This document shows positions 54,118 through 63,063 of a DNA stretch of 64,000 nt, piece after piece (the first letter of the stretch is position 1; every line of letters starts with the position of its first letter). A model generated the notes under the pieces. That model was not told the DNA's origin, did no database searches, and was given only the letters and a program-made list of their open reading frames with translations. Position numbers and translations under genes: made by a program. This DNA comes from Neorhizobium alkalisoli. GTDB lineage: Bacteria; Pseudomonadota; Alphaproteobacteria; Rhizobiales; Rhizobiaceae. The stretch covers positions 372,001 through 436,000 of the forward strand of contig NZ_PVBN01000003.1 in NCBI RefSeq assembly GCF_002968635.1. The letters are read 5' to 3'.

Positions 54118-55023
54118 TTAAGACTTGGCGAAAACCGCCGTCGGCCGCTCGTCAATCAGTTCGCCGTAAAGAATTGGCGCCGTCGTCAGATGTCCTTCAG
54201 AAATTCCCCGCTGCCAGCGAGCGTAAGCATCTGGATCTATGTGCGGTGTGGTCCACATTCCGTTGGAGCGATAGACGTTGGTCAGTCTGACCAGAATATC
54301 GGGAGCGAATTTGGGGAAGGTTTTCGCCAGGAATTCGCGGTAGCATTCGGCATCGTTGGCGAGGATCCATTCCATGCCGCGCCGGAGCGCACGCGCAAAG
54401 CGAGAGTGCGTTTCAAGCCGCACATCGTCTGCCTCGCCATCCGAATAGTAAACGCTCCAGGGGACGTTGCCGCCGGTGACCGGCAGTGCCTGCACCACAT
54501 GGCCAAGGCCTGCCGCCTCGAGCGTCACCGCCGACGGATAGTCGATAACCAGATAATCCCCCAGGCCGCCCACGAACAAATCCGTCAGCATCTTGCCGTC
54601 GAGGTCCTGTACGAAATGTACATCGGCTGGATCGACCCCGCGTTCACGTAGCAACAACTTGATGAACAGGCCGACGCTGGCACCGTTGCTGCCCTTCATC
54701 GAGACGGTCGTTCCTGGCATGGCCTTCCAGTCGAATTCTGCGGGCTTTTGGCGACCAACGATGGCAAGCGGGGCACGTGCGGCGACCTGGGCGAAAGGCA
54801 CGTAGCGCTTGCCACGGCCATGAAACATTGAAGGCACCCAGATACCCCCGAGTGCGACATCGGCCGTGCCAGAGCCGATGTCGCCGAGGACGAGATCCCA
54901 TGGCGAGGGAACGCTTGCGGTGACGTTCAATCCCTCTTCTTCGAAGAAGCCCTGCCAGACGGCGACATATTCAGGAAGGTAGTTGAGGCTGTGACCCGTG
55001 GCGGAAATATGGAAGTTCTGCAT
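54118..55023 (-). CDS. NMT1/THI5-like substrate-binding protein without signal peptide
   Basis: This 301-residue protein has the SBP fold of the nitrate/taurine/thiamine-precursor family (NYLPEYVAVWQGFFEEEGLNV at about 13-33, then VALGGIWVPSMFHGRGKRYVPFAQV near 58). Family members are usually exported binding proteins, but the N-terminus here begins directly with the domain (MQNFHISATGHSLNYLPEY) and shows no signal peptide. It may act in the cytoplasm as an enzyme, as yeast THI5-type proteins do, or the true start may be elsewhere. It lies in the operon between the ATPase and racemase genes. Confidence 0.75.
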   Translation of the reverse strand: MQNFHISATGHSLNYLPEYVAVWQGFFEEEGLNVTASVPSPWDLVLGDIGSGTADVALGGIWVPSMFHGRGKRYVPFAQVAARAPLAIVGRQKPAEFDWKAMPGTTVSMKGSNGASVGLFIKLLLRERGVDPADVHFVQDLDGKMLTDLFVGGLGDYLVIDYPSAVTLEAAGLGHVVQALPVTGGNVPWSVYYSDGEADDVRLETHSRFARALRRGMEWILANDAECYREFLAKTFPKFAPDILVRLTNVYRSNGMWTTPHIDPDAYARWQRGISEGHLTTAPILYGELIDERPTAVFAKS

Positions 55024-55036
55024 GTTCTATTCTCTC

Positions 55037-56185
55037 TCAAGATAGCCGCTGCCCGGTATCGACGTCGAACCACAAGACATCTTCGGCCCGGTAATCCAAC
55101 GAGCAAGGCTCGCCGATCTGCATTTTCGGGTTCCCCGACACGCGCACGAAGACGAGGTCGGTTTCCAGCAACCGCCCGCTCTGATCGTCCTCTCCGGTTA
55201 GCAGACGGCAGCCGATCACGGTTTCGGCGCCAAGCCGTTCGACCACGGTAACCCGGGCGGGGAGCCGGCCTTCACCGGCGGCATGGAGAGAGAGCTTTTC
55301 CGGCCTGATGCCGAAGGTGACTTCGCGCTGACTTGGCAGCGCCGTGCCGTGCTCGACGGCAAGCTTTCCCGACAGTTTGAGACCCTTGTCTCCAACCGAG
55401 GCCGCGATCAGGTTCATTGGCGGCGAGCCGACGAAGCGCGCGACGAAGGTGTTGGCCGGCCGATCATAGATCTCGTCAGGAGTATCCACCTGCTGCACGA
55501 TACCCTTGTTCATGACGATGATACGGCTGGCCATCGTCATGGCCTCCACCTGGTCATGCGTCACATAAACGAAGGTCTTGCCGACCTTGTGGTGCAATGC
55601 GGAGATTTCCGACCGCATTTGGGTACGCAGCTTAGCGTCGAGGTTGGAGAGCGGCTCGTCGAGGAGGTAGAGCGACGGGTTGCGCACCAATGCGCGTGCC
55701 AAGGCCACACGCTGCCGCTGGCCGCCGGAGAGGCTGGCCGGACGGCGGTCGAGCAAGGACTCCAGTTCGAGCTGCTGCGCGATCCGCAGAGTGCGTTCGG
55801 CAATATCCGGCCGCCTCATCAAACGATGGCGCGCTACGATGTTGACGATCGGCAGATGATACCATTTGCGGAATGCATCCATGATCAGCGGAAAAGCGAT
55901 ATTTTCGCGGACCGTCATGTGGGGATAGAGCGCATAGGTCTGGAAAACGAAGGCGACACCCCTTTTCTTCGGTTCCCAGTCGTTGGCAATATCGCCGTTG
56001 AAGAGCAGATCTCCCGAGGTGATATCGCTCAGCCCCGCGATCATACGCAGCAGGGTCGACTTCCCGCAGCCGGACGGGCCGAGAAGAACCAGGAATTCGC
56101 CGTCATGAATATCGGCGCTGAAGGCATTGATAACGGTGTTGTCGCCGAACGTCTTGGAGACATTCGTGAAGGTCAAAGCGGGCAT
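55037..56185 (-). CDS. ABC transporter ATPase, UgpC/MalK type
   Basis: This is a 382-residue ATPase with Walker [10 protein letters not shown] near residue 37, Q-loop FQTYALYPHMTVRENIAF near 82, signature [15 protein letters not shown] near 150 and H-loop THDQVEAM. An insert of about 20 residues before the signature (RKWYHLPIVNIVARHRLM) makes it longer than usual. A TOBE domain is at the C-terminus. It powers the permease pair next to it and is 13 bp upstream of the NMT1-like gene. Confidence 0.9.
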   Translation of the reverse strand: MPALTFTNVSKTFGDNTVINAFSADIHDGEFLVLLGPSGCGKSTLLRMIAGLSDITSGDLLFNGDIANDWEPKKRGVAFVFQTYALYPHMTVRENIAFPLIMDAFRKWYHLPIVNIVARHRLMRRPDIAERTLRIAQQLELESLLDRRPASLSGGQRQRVALARALVRNPSLYLLDEPLSNLDAKLRTQMRSEISALHHKVGKTFVYVTHDQVEAMTMASRIIVMNKGIVQQVDTPDEIYDRPANTFVARFVGSPPMNLIAASVGDKGLKLSGKLAVEHGTALPSQREVTFGIRPEKLSLHAAGEGRLPARVTVVERLGAETVIGCRLLTGEDDQSGRLLETDLVFVRVSGNPKMQIGEPCSLDYRAEDVLWFDVDTGQRLS

Positions 56186-56189
56186 GGAG

Positions 56190-57023
56190 CTATCCCTTTA
56201 CGGCACCGGCGGTCAGGCCGGCGACGATTTTGCGCTGGATAAGAAGGAAGAAGACGATGGCCGGAAGGCTGAAGACGAGCGCAGCCCCCATGACAGCCGA
56301 CATCGGAGTTTCGTACTGGCCGACGAACGAGGCAAGGCCAACGCTGGCGGGCCAGTTGCCCCGATCCATCAGGAAGGTGGAGGCAAACAGGAACTCGTTC
56401 CAGCCCGCGAAGAAGGCAACAACCGCTGCCGCCGCGATGCTCGGCATGATCAGCGGCAGGATGATCATCGTCAACACGCTGAAGCGTGGGCAATTGTCGA
56501 TGATCGCGGACTCCTCGATCTCATAGGGAACGGCATCCATCGCTCCCTTGAGCACGAAGCAAGCGACCGGCAATGAAAAGCCAACGTTGGCGAGTACCAG
56601 CCCGGTCAGACTGTTCAGCAACCCGAAGGTGATGAACATGGCATAGAGCGGAACGAGGATCAGCGCTTCGGGCACGACCTGTGTCATGAACAGCAGGAAG
56701 CCGACCACTCCCTTGCCATGAAAGCGGAAGCGGCTCAGCGCATAACCGGCAAGGGAGCCAAGGGTCAGGCTAAGCACCGTGCCGCCCGCCGCGATCAGGA
56801 GAGTGTTGAAGAGCCAGAGGCCAATGGGTACCTGGCCAAGCTCGAGCATGAGCTCGGGAAAGTTCTGCGGCTGCGGCCAGACGACTTGGCCGGTGCCGTA
56901 GAGTTCGGAGTTCAACGACAGGGCGGTGGCTGCCATCCAGTAGACGGGAAAGCCGGCAAGAACGACCAGCACGCCGATCAGCAGGTAGCGCAGGAATTTG
57001 AGTGTGAGCTTATTGAACGACAT
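56190..57023 (-). CDS. ABC transporter permease, MalG/UgpE type
   Basis: This 277-residue permease has six predicted membrane segments. The coupling loop near residue 190 is DNCPRFSVLTMIILP, a weak variant of the EAA motif (ESAIIDNCPRF). The C-terminus QRKIVAGLTAGAVKG is typical of MalG-type subunits. I chose ATG 57023, which overlaps the stop of the preceding permease (TGATG); ATG 57038 would add five residues. Confidence 0.88.
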   Translation of the reverse strand: MSFNKLTLKFLRYLLIGVLVVLAGFPVYWMAATALSLNSELYGTGQVVWPQPQNFPELMLELGQVPIGLWLFNTLLIAAGGTVLSLTLGSLAGYALSRFRFHGKGVVGFLLFMTQVVPEALILVPLYAMFITFGLLNSLTGLVLANVGFSLPVACFVLKGAMDAVPYEIEESAIIDNCPRFSVLTMIILPLIMPSIAAAAVVAFFAGWNEFLFASTFLMDRGNWPASVGLASFVGQYETPMSAVMGAALVFSLPAIVFFLLIQRKIVAGLTAGAVKG

Positions 57024-57928
57024 CAGCGAGACATCCACTTCATGCGGCGTTGTTCCACAACGTAGTGCACAGAGGCGATCGCCAACGCCAGGACCAGGCC
57101 GACGGCGCCATAGGCGCTGGCCATGCCCAACTCGTGACCCTCGAACGCCGTTTGTCGGATCTTGACGACGAGCGTGCTGGTGGTGCCGACCGGCCCCCCA
57201 CCCGTCAGCAGGTAGATGATATCGAAGCGGCGGATGGACCAGACGCAGACGAGAAGCGAGGCAAGCTGCACGGCCGGCCTGATGTGGGGCAAGGTGACGG
57301 CCCGGAAGGTATTCAGGCCATCGGCGCCGTCGATGCGTGCAGCCTCCCTCACCTCGTGCGGCACCGACTGCAGTGCCGCCAGAACGACGAGCATCACGAA
57401 TGGTGCCACCTGCCAGACAGTCACAGCCAGGATCGCGCCGAGCGCCAGATCAGTGCTGGTCAACCAGCCGAAACGGCCGATGCCGAGGTATTCCGTGATC
57501 CGATTGAAGACGCCCGAACGATCGTTGTACATCCACAACCAGATCAACGAAGCAGCGACATTCGGCACGGCCCAGCCGAAGAGCAGGATCGCACGCACGA
57601 TTGTTCTGCCCTTGAATGGACGATCGATCGCCAGCGCCGATATCACACCAAGCGTGACGCCGAAAATGACCGCCAATACGGCATAGACAAGCGTCGCTCT
57701 GAGCGACAGGTAAAAGGCCGGATCCTCGAAAAGCCTTTCGTAGTTGCCGAGGCCGATAAATCGGCCCCGGTTCGGATTGATGATCCGCGTGTTGGTAAGG
57801 CTCATGTACATTTGCCGTGCCAGCGGCCAGAACATGAACACCATCAGGTAGATCATAGGCGGGAGAATGAAGGCATAAGGCACGAGACGCGTCGTGCCGT
57901 TACGTAGCTTCGAGCCTCTCATGCTCAT
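57023..57928 (-). CDS. ABC transporter permease, MalF/UgpA type
   Basis: This 301-residue inner-membrane protein has six membrane segments. The EAA loop near residue 200 is EAARIDGADGLNTFRAVTLP, and the N-terminus is short and basic. It pairs with the MalG-type subunit, whose start overlaps its stop. It lies 23 bp downstream of the binding-protein gene. Carbohydrate-type importer by sequence; the enzymatic neighbours suggest the ligand may not be a simple sugar. Confidence 0.88.
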   Translation of the reverse strand: MSMRGSKLRNGTTRLVPYAFILPPMIYLMVFMFWPLARQMYMSLTNTRIINPNRGRFIGLGNYERLFEDPAFYLSLRATLVYAVLAVIFGVTLGVISALAIDRPFKGRTIVRAILLFGWAVPNVAASLIWLWMYNDRSGVFNRITEYLGIGRFGWLTSTDLALGAILAVTVWQVAPFVMLVVLAALQSVPHEVREAARIDGADGLNTFRAVTLPHIRPAVQLASLLVCVWSIRRFDIIYLLTGGGPVGTTSTLVVKIRQTAFEGHELGMASAYGAVGLVLALAIASVHYVVEQRRMKWMSR

Positions 57929-57951
57929 TCAGGTTCTTCCTCTGACCCGGC

Positions 57952-59208
57952 TCAAAACTGCTTGCCGACAGCAGATTGGGCTTCGGCAAGAGCAATCTTC
58001 GGATCCATGTTGGACAGGATCGCCTTTTCCACGGCCTGCATGACGAAACGCATGATCTGCGCGGTTTCCATCTCATGACCGGGAATGAGCGTGCTACGCG
58101 AATTCTGAGCTAATTTTGCGAAGGTCGGAGCCCAGGGGTTGGCCGCCGCAAAGGCATCGGTGACCGGGACGTCGGTTGCCAAGGCATCCGGACCGGAAGC
58201 CTCACGCAAAGCCTGCTGGCCCGGCTTGCTCACCAGCCACGAGAGGAACTTGATCGCCTCTTCCGGATGCTTGCTGTGTGAACTGACACCGAGGAAGATC
58301 TGCTGGTGCGCTCCCGGATGCTTGAAGGGCATCGGGGCAGCGCCCATATCGGCGCTTGCAAGCGCGCCGCCTGAGGCAATGTTGAGGGTCCCTCCCGAGT
58401 TGTCGATCGAGAACGCAACGTGCTTTTCCTTGAAGCGGGTGCGCTGCGTCGGCATGCTGTCGCCGATCGGGATAATGCCCGACGCATAGGTCTCCTTGAA
58501 GGCCGTGACGGCGGCGACAGCCTCCGGCGTATCGATGGTCAGCTTGCCGTCCTTGTCGACCCAGTTCACGCCATAACCGTAGGCCCAGTTCTGGAAATCC
58601 ATGAACCAGCCGCTGAAGTCGTTGATCTGGTGGCGAGCGGTGAAACCAATGACGCCTGGCGTTTTCGCGGAAGCGGCCTTGGAGGATGCGATCAACTCTT
58701 CCACCGTCGCCGGCACCTTGGCGCCAGCGCTTTCGATCACCGGCCTGTTGTAGATCAGTGCATAGGCAGCGCGCTGCCAGGCAATGCCGTAATGGACGCC
58801 ATCGATCATGCCGTTGTCGTTCGTCTTGTTGAGCGCGACGCCGTCGGCCGCCTTGGCGATGTCGACCAGGAAACCGGCATCCGCCAAGGCATAGAAGAGG
58901 CCTTCCTGCATGATGGCGATATCCGGACCCTGGCCTGCGCCCATCTCGGTCGTCAGCTTGTCGGCGAATTCGGCGGACGGGATTGCCTCCTGCTCCAGCG
59001 TCACGTTCGGCGCCACTTCCTGGTATTTCTGAACGGCGACCCACAGGTTCTTGCCGCGCAGCGCGTCCAGCCACTGCGAATTGGCGATTTTCAAAGTGAA
59101 CTTTTCACCCGACTGGGCATGGCTGCTGTCGGCCATGCCGGCCGCGAGCGCTACACCCAGGACGGCGGCAGTGGCCAAAAGCTTTCGGCGGCGAATATTC
59201 TCTGACAT
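57952..59208 (-). CDS. ABC transporter substrate-binding protein, family 1
   Basis: This 418-residue periplasmic binding protein has a twin-arginine-like start (MSENIRRRKLLATAAVLGVALAAG); RRRKLLA could support Tat export. The signal peptide cleaves near residue 31 (SSHAQS). The body belongs to SBP_bac_1. ATG 59208 follows AGAAGGAG. It is the second gene of the leftward operon, after the M24 gene, and binds the unknown ligand. Confidence 0.87.
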   Translation of the reverse strand: MSENIRRRKLLATAAVLGVALAAGMADSSHAQSGEKFTLKIANSQWLDALRGKNLWVAVQKYQEVAPNVTLEQEAIPSAEFADKLTTEMGAGQGPDIAIMQEGLFYALADAGFLVDIAKAADGVALNKTNDNGMIDGVHYGIAWQRAAYALIYNRPVIESAGAKVPATVEELIASSKAASAKTPGVIGFTARHQINDFSGWFMDFQNWAYGYGVNWVDKDGKLTIDTPEAVAAVTAFKETYASGIIPIGDSMPTQRTRFKEKHVAFSIDNSGGTLNIASGGALASADMGAAPMPFKHPGAHQQIFLGVSSHSKHPEEAIKFLSWLVSKPGQQALREASGPDALATDVPVTDAFAAANPWAPTFAKLAQNSRSTLIPGHEMETAQIMRFVMQAVEKAILSNMDPKIALAEAQSAVGKQF

Positions 59209-59262
59209 TTCGGTTCTCCTTCTGGGGTTTGTTTTCTTGTTTTTTTATTGTGGGTCTGATCG

Positions 59263-60711
59263 TCAGCCTGCCTTGACGCGGTGGGGCGCAAGCGGCGTAT
59301 GGCAGCTCAGGTTCTCGGCGCCGTCGGCGGTGACGAGATAACAATCGCCGACGTTGCAGCCGGCCACCTCCGGCTCCAACCACTGCGCATGCAGGACGAA
59401 GGTCATACCCTCTGCAAGCCTGTCGTGGTTGTTGGACTGGATGTTGTAGTTGGCGAACTTCTGCATCGAGACCGAATGCCCGACATTCGGATTGTGGGGT
59501 CCAAGTGTCGCGGGATAGACGTGCATCAGCTTGCGACCTTGACGTTCCCAATCCTCATCCACGACATGCCTGCGCGGGATGAGTCTCGGCGTGCCGTCGT
59601 CTTCAGAAACCCAGTTATAGGGCATGGTCCGGCTGTCGGCGGACGTGAGATAACCACGAGCGAGATAGGGTTCGAACGAGGCGTTGGCGATGTCCGAGAC
59701 AAGCCGCCCGGGCTGGACCAGCGCGGCGGCCTTTTCCACGCCCTCCACGCACATCTGCAGGACTTCTTCCTGCTTGTCCGTGATATCGCCAACGGCGATC
59801 ATTCGGGCAATCTGGGCGGTATATCCCTGGTAGATAACCGCCGAAATATAGAGGTTAATCAGATCACCATCACGCACCACGTGGCCGTAGGGCTTCCCGC
59901 AATGGGTGCCGTACCGGTTGATGCCGATCTGGTAACCGTCACCCGTTTCACCACCGCGCGACATCTGGGCATAGGTGAAGGCAGCATAGATTTCGTAGTC
60001 CGTGACGCCTGGCTTGATGACGTGATAGGCAGCCTGAATGCCGATATCGGCGAGCTGGGCCGCGGACCGGACGACAGCCTGTTCGCGCGGCGATCGGATC
60101 TTCTGCATGCGGTCGATGATCCCCTCGCTCCTGACGAAGGAATTTTTCGGCAGCCGTGCCTTCAATCCACTCCAGTAAGGCGCCGAGGTCGCGTCGCCGA
60201 TCACTCCGACCTGCGCGATTGAAAAGCCTTCGCGCTCCAGGAAGGAGGCTACAGCCTCCACGACTTTGTCGATGGTCTTGCCAGGGCGGTTATAGGTTTC
60301 CCGACCCCAGGTGCCGACCTGCCAGATATCCTCGACCAGAACCGGTTCGCCTGCAGGCGGCAGCAGGACGGAACTGCTGAAGATGGAGAACATGGTCAGC
60401 GGCTTGTCGTCATCCGTCGGCACGACCAGCACGCCTTCACGCGCCCAATCACAGACATAGCGCAAATAGGAATTCGAGACCTTATACGACCCGATAGAGT
60501 CTGCGTGGATGAGGATCACGTCGTGGCCAGCAACAACGGCCTCGCGCCGGATACGTCTGAGCCGATCCACAAATTCGGTTTCCGGCAAAGGGCCGACCGG
60601 CTCGAACTCGAAAGAAGGTTTAAAGCCATCGAGCAGACGCTCGAAGCGCAATTCGGCCCGGGGCGATACATTTTGGAGCAGGGAAGTCGAGGCGATCATG
60701 ACATGTCTCAT
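59263..60711 (-). CDS. M24-family (creatinase/Xaa-Pro peptidase fold) protein lacking metal ligands
   Basis: This 482-residue protein has an N-terminal creatinase-like domain (about 40-200) and a pita-bread M24 domain (about 205-470). H270 of the active-site histidine position (INRYGTHCGKPYG) and H412 (VGHSVSMQKF) are kept. The two-metal aminopeptidase ligands are not: the positions of the two aspartates read Y288 and Q300 (NLYISAVIYQGYTAQIAR), and the two glutamates read H441 (FVLHAQWL) and G455 (GCNVGDCYLV). Creatinase, a metal-free amidinohydrolase, shows the same loss. It may therefore hydrolyse an amidino or similar bond rather than peptides. It heads the operon with a hydantoin-type racemase. 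ATG 60711 and TTG 60714 adjoin; a start at 60699 is also possible. Confidence 0.8.
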   Translation of the reverse strand: MRHVMIASTSLLQNVSPRAELRFERLLDGFKPSFEFEPVGPLPETEFVDRLRRIRREAVVAGHDVILIHADSIGSYKVSNSYLRYVCDWAREGVLVVPTDDDKPLTMFSIFSSSVLLPPAGEPVLVEDIWQVGTWGRETYNRPGKTIDKVVEAVASFLEREGFSIAQVGVIGDATSAPYWSGLKARLPKNSFVRSEGIIDRMQKIRSPREQAVVRSAAQLADIGIQAAYHVIKPGVTDYEIYAAFTYAQMSRGGETGDGYQIGINRYGTHCGKPYGHVVRDGDLINLYISAVIYQGYTAQIARMIAVGDITDKQEEVLQMCVEGVEKAAALVQPGRLVSDIANASFEPYLARGYLTSADSRTMPYNWVSEDDGTPRLIPRRHVVDEDWERQGRKLMHVYPATLGPHNPNVGHSVSMQKFANYNIQSNNHDRLAEGMTFVLHAQWLEPEVAGCNVGDCYLVTADGAENLSCHTPLAPHRVKAG

Positions 60712-61134
60712 CAAAGAACTACATGCCAGTAGAGTAGCGATGAAACTTATTTTGCAAAGCCGGGATTACGAGGAAACTTGGGGCGATCTGCTTGCTATTT
60801 AGGCATTTCGAAATATGAAGGCGTTTTGGACTTAAATCTGAGCACCGCCTCGATAGCCTATCGCCTCCAGGAGCTTGTATAATTTAGAAAGTTCGCAGAA
60901 CCGTAAGTCGAGACATGAAAAATAATTTGCAAAAAACTTCAAAAATGACTCATCCTGTGGCGTAACCGCTGCTCAATATGTCAGCATCTCCCGCCAGAAG
61001 TGCCGTGAGAAAGGCCACAGGGTTGATGGCCTCACTTGTCGGCATCGCCCTCGTGGCCCTGACCTCCCACAGAATGACCCGGGCCGAGCCGGCCTGCCTG
61101 TTGCGTGACAACGCCACACGCACGCCTAAGGAAA
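60712..61134. other. intergenic region upstream of the M24 operon
   Basis: About 420 bp without a recognisable gene. The part next to the M24 gene (60712-60960) is AT-rich and probably contains the leftward promoter. The part at 60960-61130 is open on both strands but matches nothing I recognise and has no ribosome site. No operator palindrome was evident. Confidence 0.45.
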
Positions 61135-61263
61135 TCACCCGATCGTCATCAGGCTGGCGTTGCCCCCAGCGGCGGCGGTGTTGATCGAGATGGAAACTTC
61201 CTCCACAAGCCAATTCAAGCAGTAGGCTTCGACGTCTGTTTCCAGTTCCCTGGTAGTCGCGGA
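61135..61263 (-). pseudogene. 3' remnant of putA (proline dehydrogenase/P5C dehydrogenase)
   Basis: On the minus strand, codons from 61263 to the TGA at 61135-61137 read RELETDVEAYCLNWLVEEVS and then SINTAAAGGNASLMTIG before the stop. This is the conserved C-terminal end of bifunctional PutA. A TAG (61264-61266) lies in frame directly upstream, and no other PutA sequence is present. It is a leftover of about 42 codons, which points to a past deletion or rearrangement here. Confidence 0.8.
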
Positions 61264-61298
61264 CTAGATGGGCGTTAGGCGGCGCCCTAGAGAACCAC

Positions 61299-61802
61299 TC
61301 AACGTCGCTGCAAGTCTAACTGAGTTGTGACGATCGACTTGCCCGATGCGGGATCTTGATCAATCGTGCGAATTCGAAGCCCGTCTTCTCCCACCTTCTC
61401 TATCGTCATTTTCGCTTTGCGATCCCCGTAGATGGTATTCGCCCAGGTGACGTTGAGATTAATGGTGTTCCCGTCTCGGCTACCCGCGAGCGTGGAGGGT
61501 TTTCCGGACACTCCGACATAGTTTCCGGAATAAGAGTCCCCGGATGCCTTGACGCTCGCTTTGAAGCTGCGCGTGACGACGGCTAGAGCTCGGCATGTGC
61601 CGTTCATCGAGAAATTGGAGGATTCAGCGTCGGATTGCATCCTACACGAGACGTCTACCTTGTTTCCGCCGATCTTGGTCAGGACCTCGCCGCCGCCCGC
61701 CCACTGACCTTCGATCGACTTCAAGAAGTCCTCCTCCGAAGCGGACACGTTCGAAGAAAGACACGTGGCGCAAATCAAGGTTATGGCGGAAAACGCTCGC
61801 AT
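61299..61802 (-). CDS. Putative secreted hypothetical protein
   Basis: This 167-residue protein begins with a signal peptide (MRAFSAITLICATCLSSNVSA, cleavage near residue 21). The mature part is beta-rich, with SIEGQWAGGGEV, two cysteines (C53, C70 in the full chain region), and a glycine-rich middle. ATG 61802 has AGGA eight bases upstream. It resembles conserved periplasmic proteins of rhizobia, but I do not recognise a function. It stands alone. Confidence 0.75.
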   Translation of the reverse strand: MRAFSAITLICATCLSSNVSASEEDFLKSIEGQWAGGGEVLTKIGGNKVDVSCRMQSDAESSNFSMNGTCRALAVVTRSFKASVKASGDSYSGNYVGVSGKPSTLAGSRDGNTINLNVTWANTIYGDRKAKMTIEKVGEDGLRIRTIDQDPASGKSIVTTQLDLQRR

Positions 61803-62335
61803 GTTGGAATCCTATTCGGTTGAAATGGCAAACATCCAACCGAACCCTTTGTTCCGCCACTGGCTCACTTGTCATTCACGGGTTTGCTCGGATTGGAGCA
61901 GGACGGTTTCCCGATACTTCAAAGGGGCGGCGGCACCCTAGCGCCTACCGTTGCTCCGGACGAAACCAGCCTCCGGCTCATACCAGGCAGCCGAGCGACC
62001 AGGTGAGAATGGAGGCGCCACGCCGCATGTTTATGCGGTTTGGTTTGTGGCGAGTGGGCCGCGGACGTTCGCGCGAGAACCACCTAGACATTGTCGGCGG
62101 CGGCAGGGTCGTAACGACGATCGGCAATCAGGACGTCGTCGGGGCCACTGATGACAAGCTGGTCGAAAAGCTCCGCGGGCTGTCAGAAGATACGACGGGG
62201 AAGTCTGGAGGCGAATTGGCCCAGGAGCTGGCCAGGCAGATCGCCGACCTCCTCGGAGGCCGGGTGGTTAAATCTGATACGGCACTCCAAAGAAAAGCAG
62301 GCCGACTGGGTGAGGCCTGCTTTTCTTTAGTATTG
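61803..62335. other. region with one doubtful rightward ORF
   Basis: Between the two small secreted-protein genes, a rightward ORF from ATG 62009 to 62491 (160 codons) contains a fairly protein-like middle (DDKLVEKLRGLSEDTTGKSG then GELAQELARQIADLLGG). It runs through a bidirectional terminator and then overlaps the next gene on the other strand. A short genuine gene or gene fragment ending before 62289 is possible; I do not recognise it. The rest shows nothing. Confidence 0.25.
62289..62328. terminator. bidirectional rho-independent terminator
   Basis: AAAGAAAAGCAGGCC (62289-62303) and GGCCTGCTTTTCTTT (62314-62328) are perfect 15-base complements around a 10-nt loop, with a T-rich flank on each strand. 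It lies 8 bp after the stop of the small secreted protein on the minus strand and would also stop rightward transcription. Confidence 0.85.
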
Positions 62336-62659
62336 TCAACGGACGTAGACGGTCCTGCTTCCATCTGCTGCAACACCGATATCCACGACGTTGTTAAGCT
62401 CCACATTGTGTTGAACGAGCGTGGCCCGCAGAGCCGCATCCGTGCGTATTTCTTGCTGCGCGGCGAGAATGTCCGCCTTGGAAGGGTTTGAAGCGGCATC
62501 CGGCATATAGGGCTGATCGGCCTCGGGTTCTATGTACATGATGCTGACGTTACTGGCAGGCAGGGCATGACCAAGCTGCTTTGCATAGGCTCCTCCACCG
62601 GCAAAAGTTGACAGGGCGAGAGCGACAATAACGGTATGGGTATTAATAAGCGAGCGCAT
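62336..62659 (-). CDS. Small secreted hypothetical protein
   Basis: This 107-residue protein has a signal peptide (MRSLINTHTVIVALALSTFA, cleavage near GGGAYA, residue 27). The mature part is short and acidic with no cysteines (ASNVSIMYIEPEADQPYMPD, then ILAAQQEIRTDAALRATLVQ). I chose ATG 62659 because AAGGAG precedes it; the frame extends to 62695. A clear terminator follows. I recognise no function; it may be a small periplasmic protein of a rhizobial lineage-specific family. Confidence 0.7.
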   Translation of the reverse strand: MRSLINTHTVIVALALSTFAGGGAYAKQLGHALPASNVSIMYIEPEADQPYMPDAASNPSKADILAAQQEIRTDAALRATLVQHNVELNNVVDIGVAADGSRTVYVR

Positions 62660-63063
62660 CACATATCTCCTTATGAGATTGTAAACAAGCTTCATATAGG
62701 CTGTCTATACTGTCGCGTCGCGGTGAATACCGCCGGCAATACCAACCTGAAGATCAAGTTAACTCCTATGCGTCAAAGTGTCATATTAAACTTATTTAAT
62801 TTATTGCCGGACTATCTCGTCTTATTTGCCCTGATTGCCTTAATTCCGTCCCGAGACTTTGGATACCAGCGGTAAGCGTGGAGCTTCGAGTAGCCCCCGA
62901 GTCTCGGGAAGCGCTGTCCAAGGCGGGGCAAATGCGGACATTCATCGCTCCCAGGCGCCGTTGTCACTCACGTCCATGCGAAAGGCGTTTGCAAGCCACG
63001 CGGCTCGAGCTGTGGCATATCCTCAGGCGGTCCAGCCGAACGTGATGAATATCGCGAACTTCC
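62660..63063. other. intergenic region, nothing recognised
   Basis: About 400 bp between the small secreted protein and the stop of the ATPase. It is AT-rich at 62690-62860, where the promoter of the small secreted protein probably lies. No RNA gene or long repeat was seen. Confidence 0.45.

Noticed and set aside
60950..61213. 87-codon minus-strand ORF overlapping the putA remnant
   Set aside because: It uses a different frame from the recognisable PutA end, has no ribosome site, and its translation matches nothing known to me.
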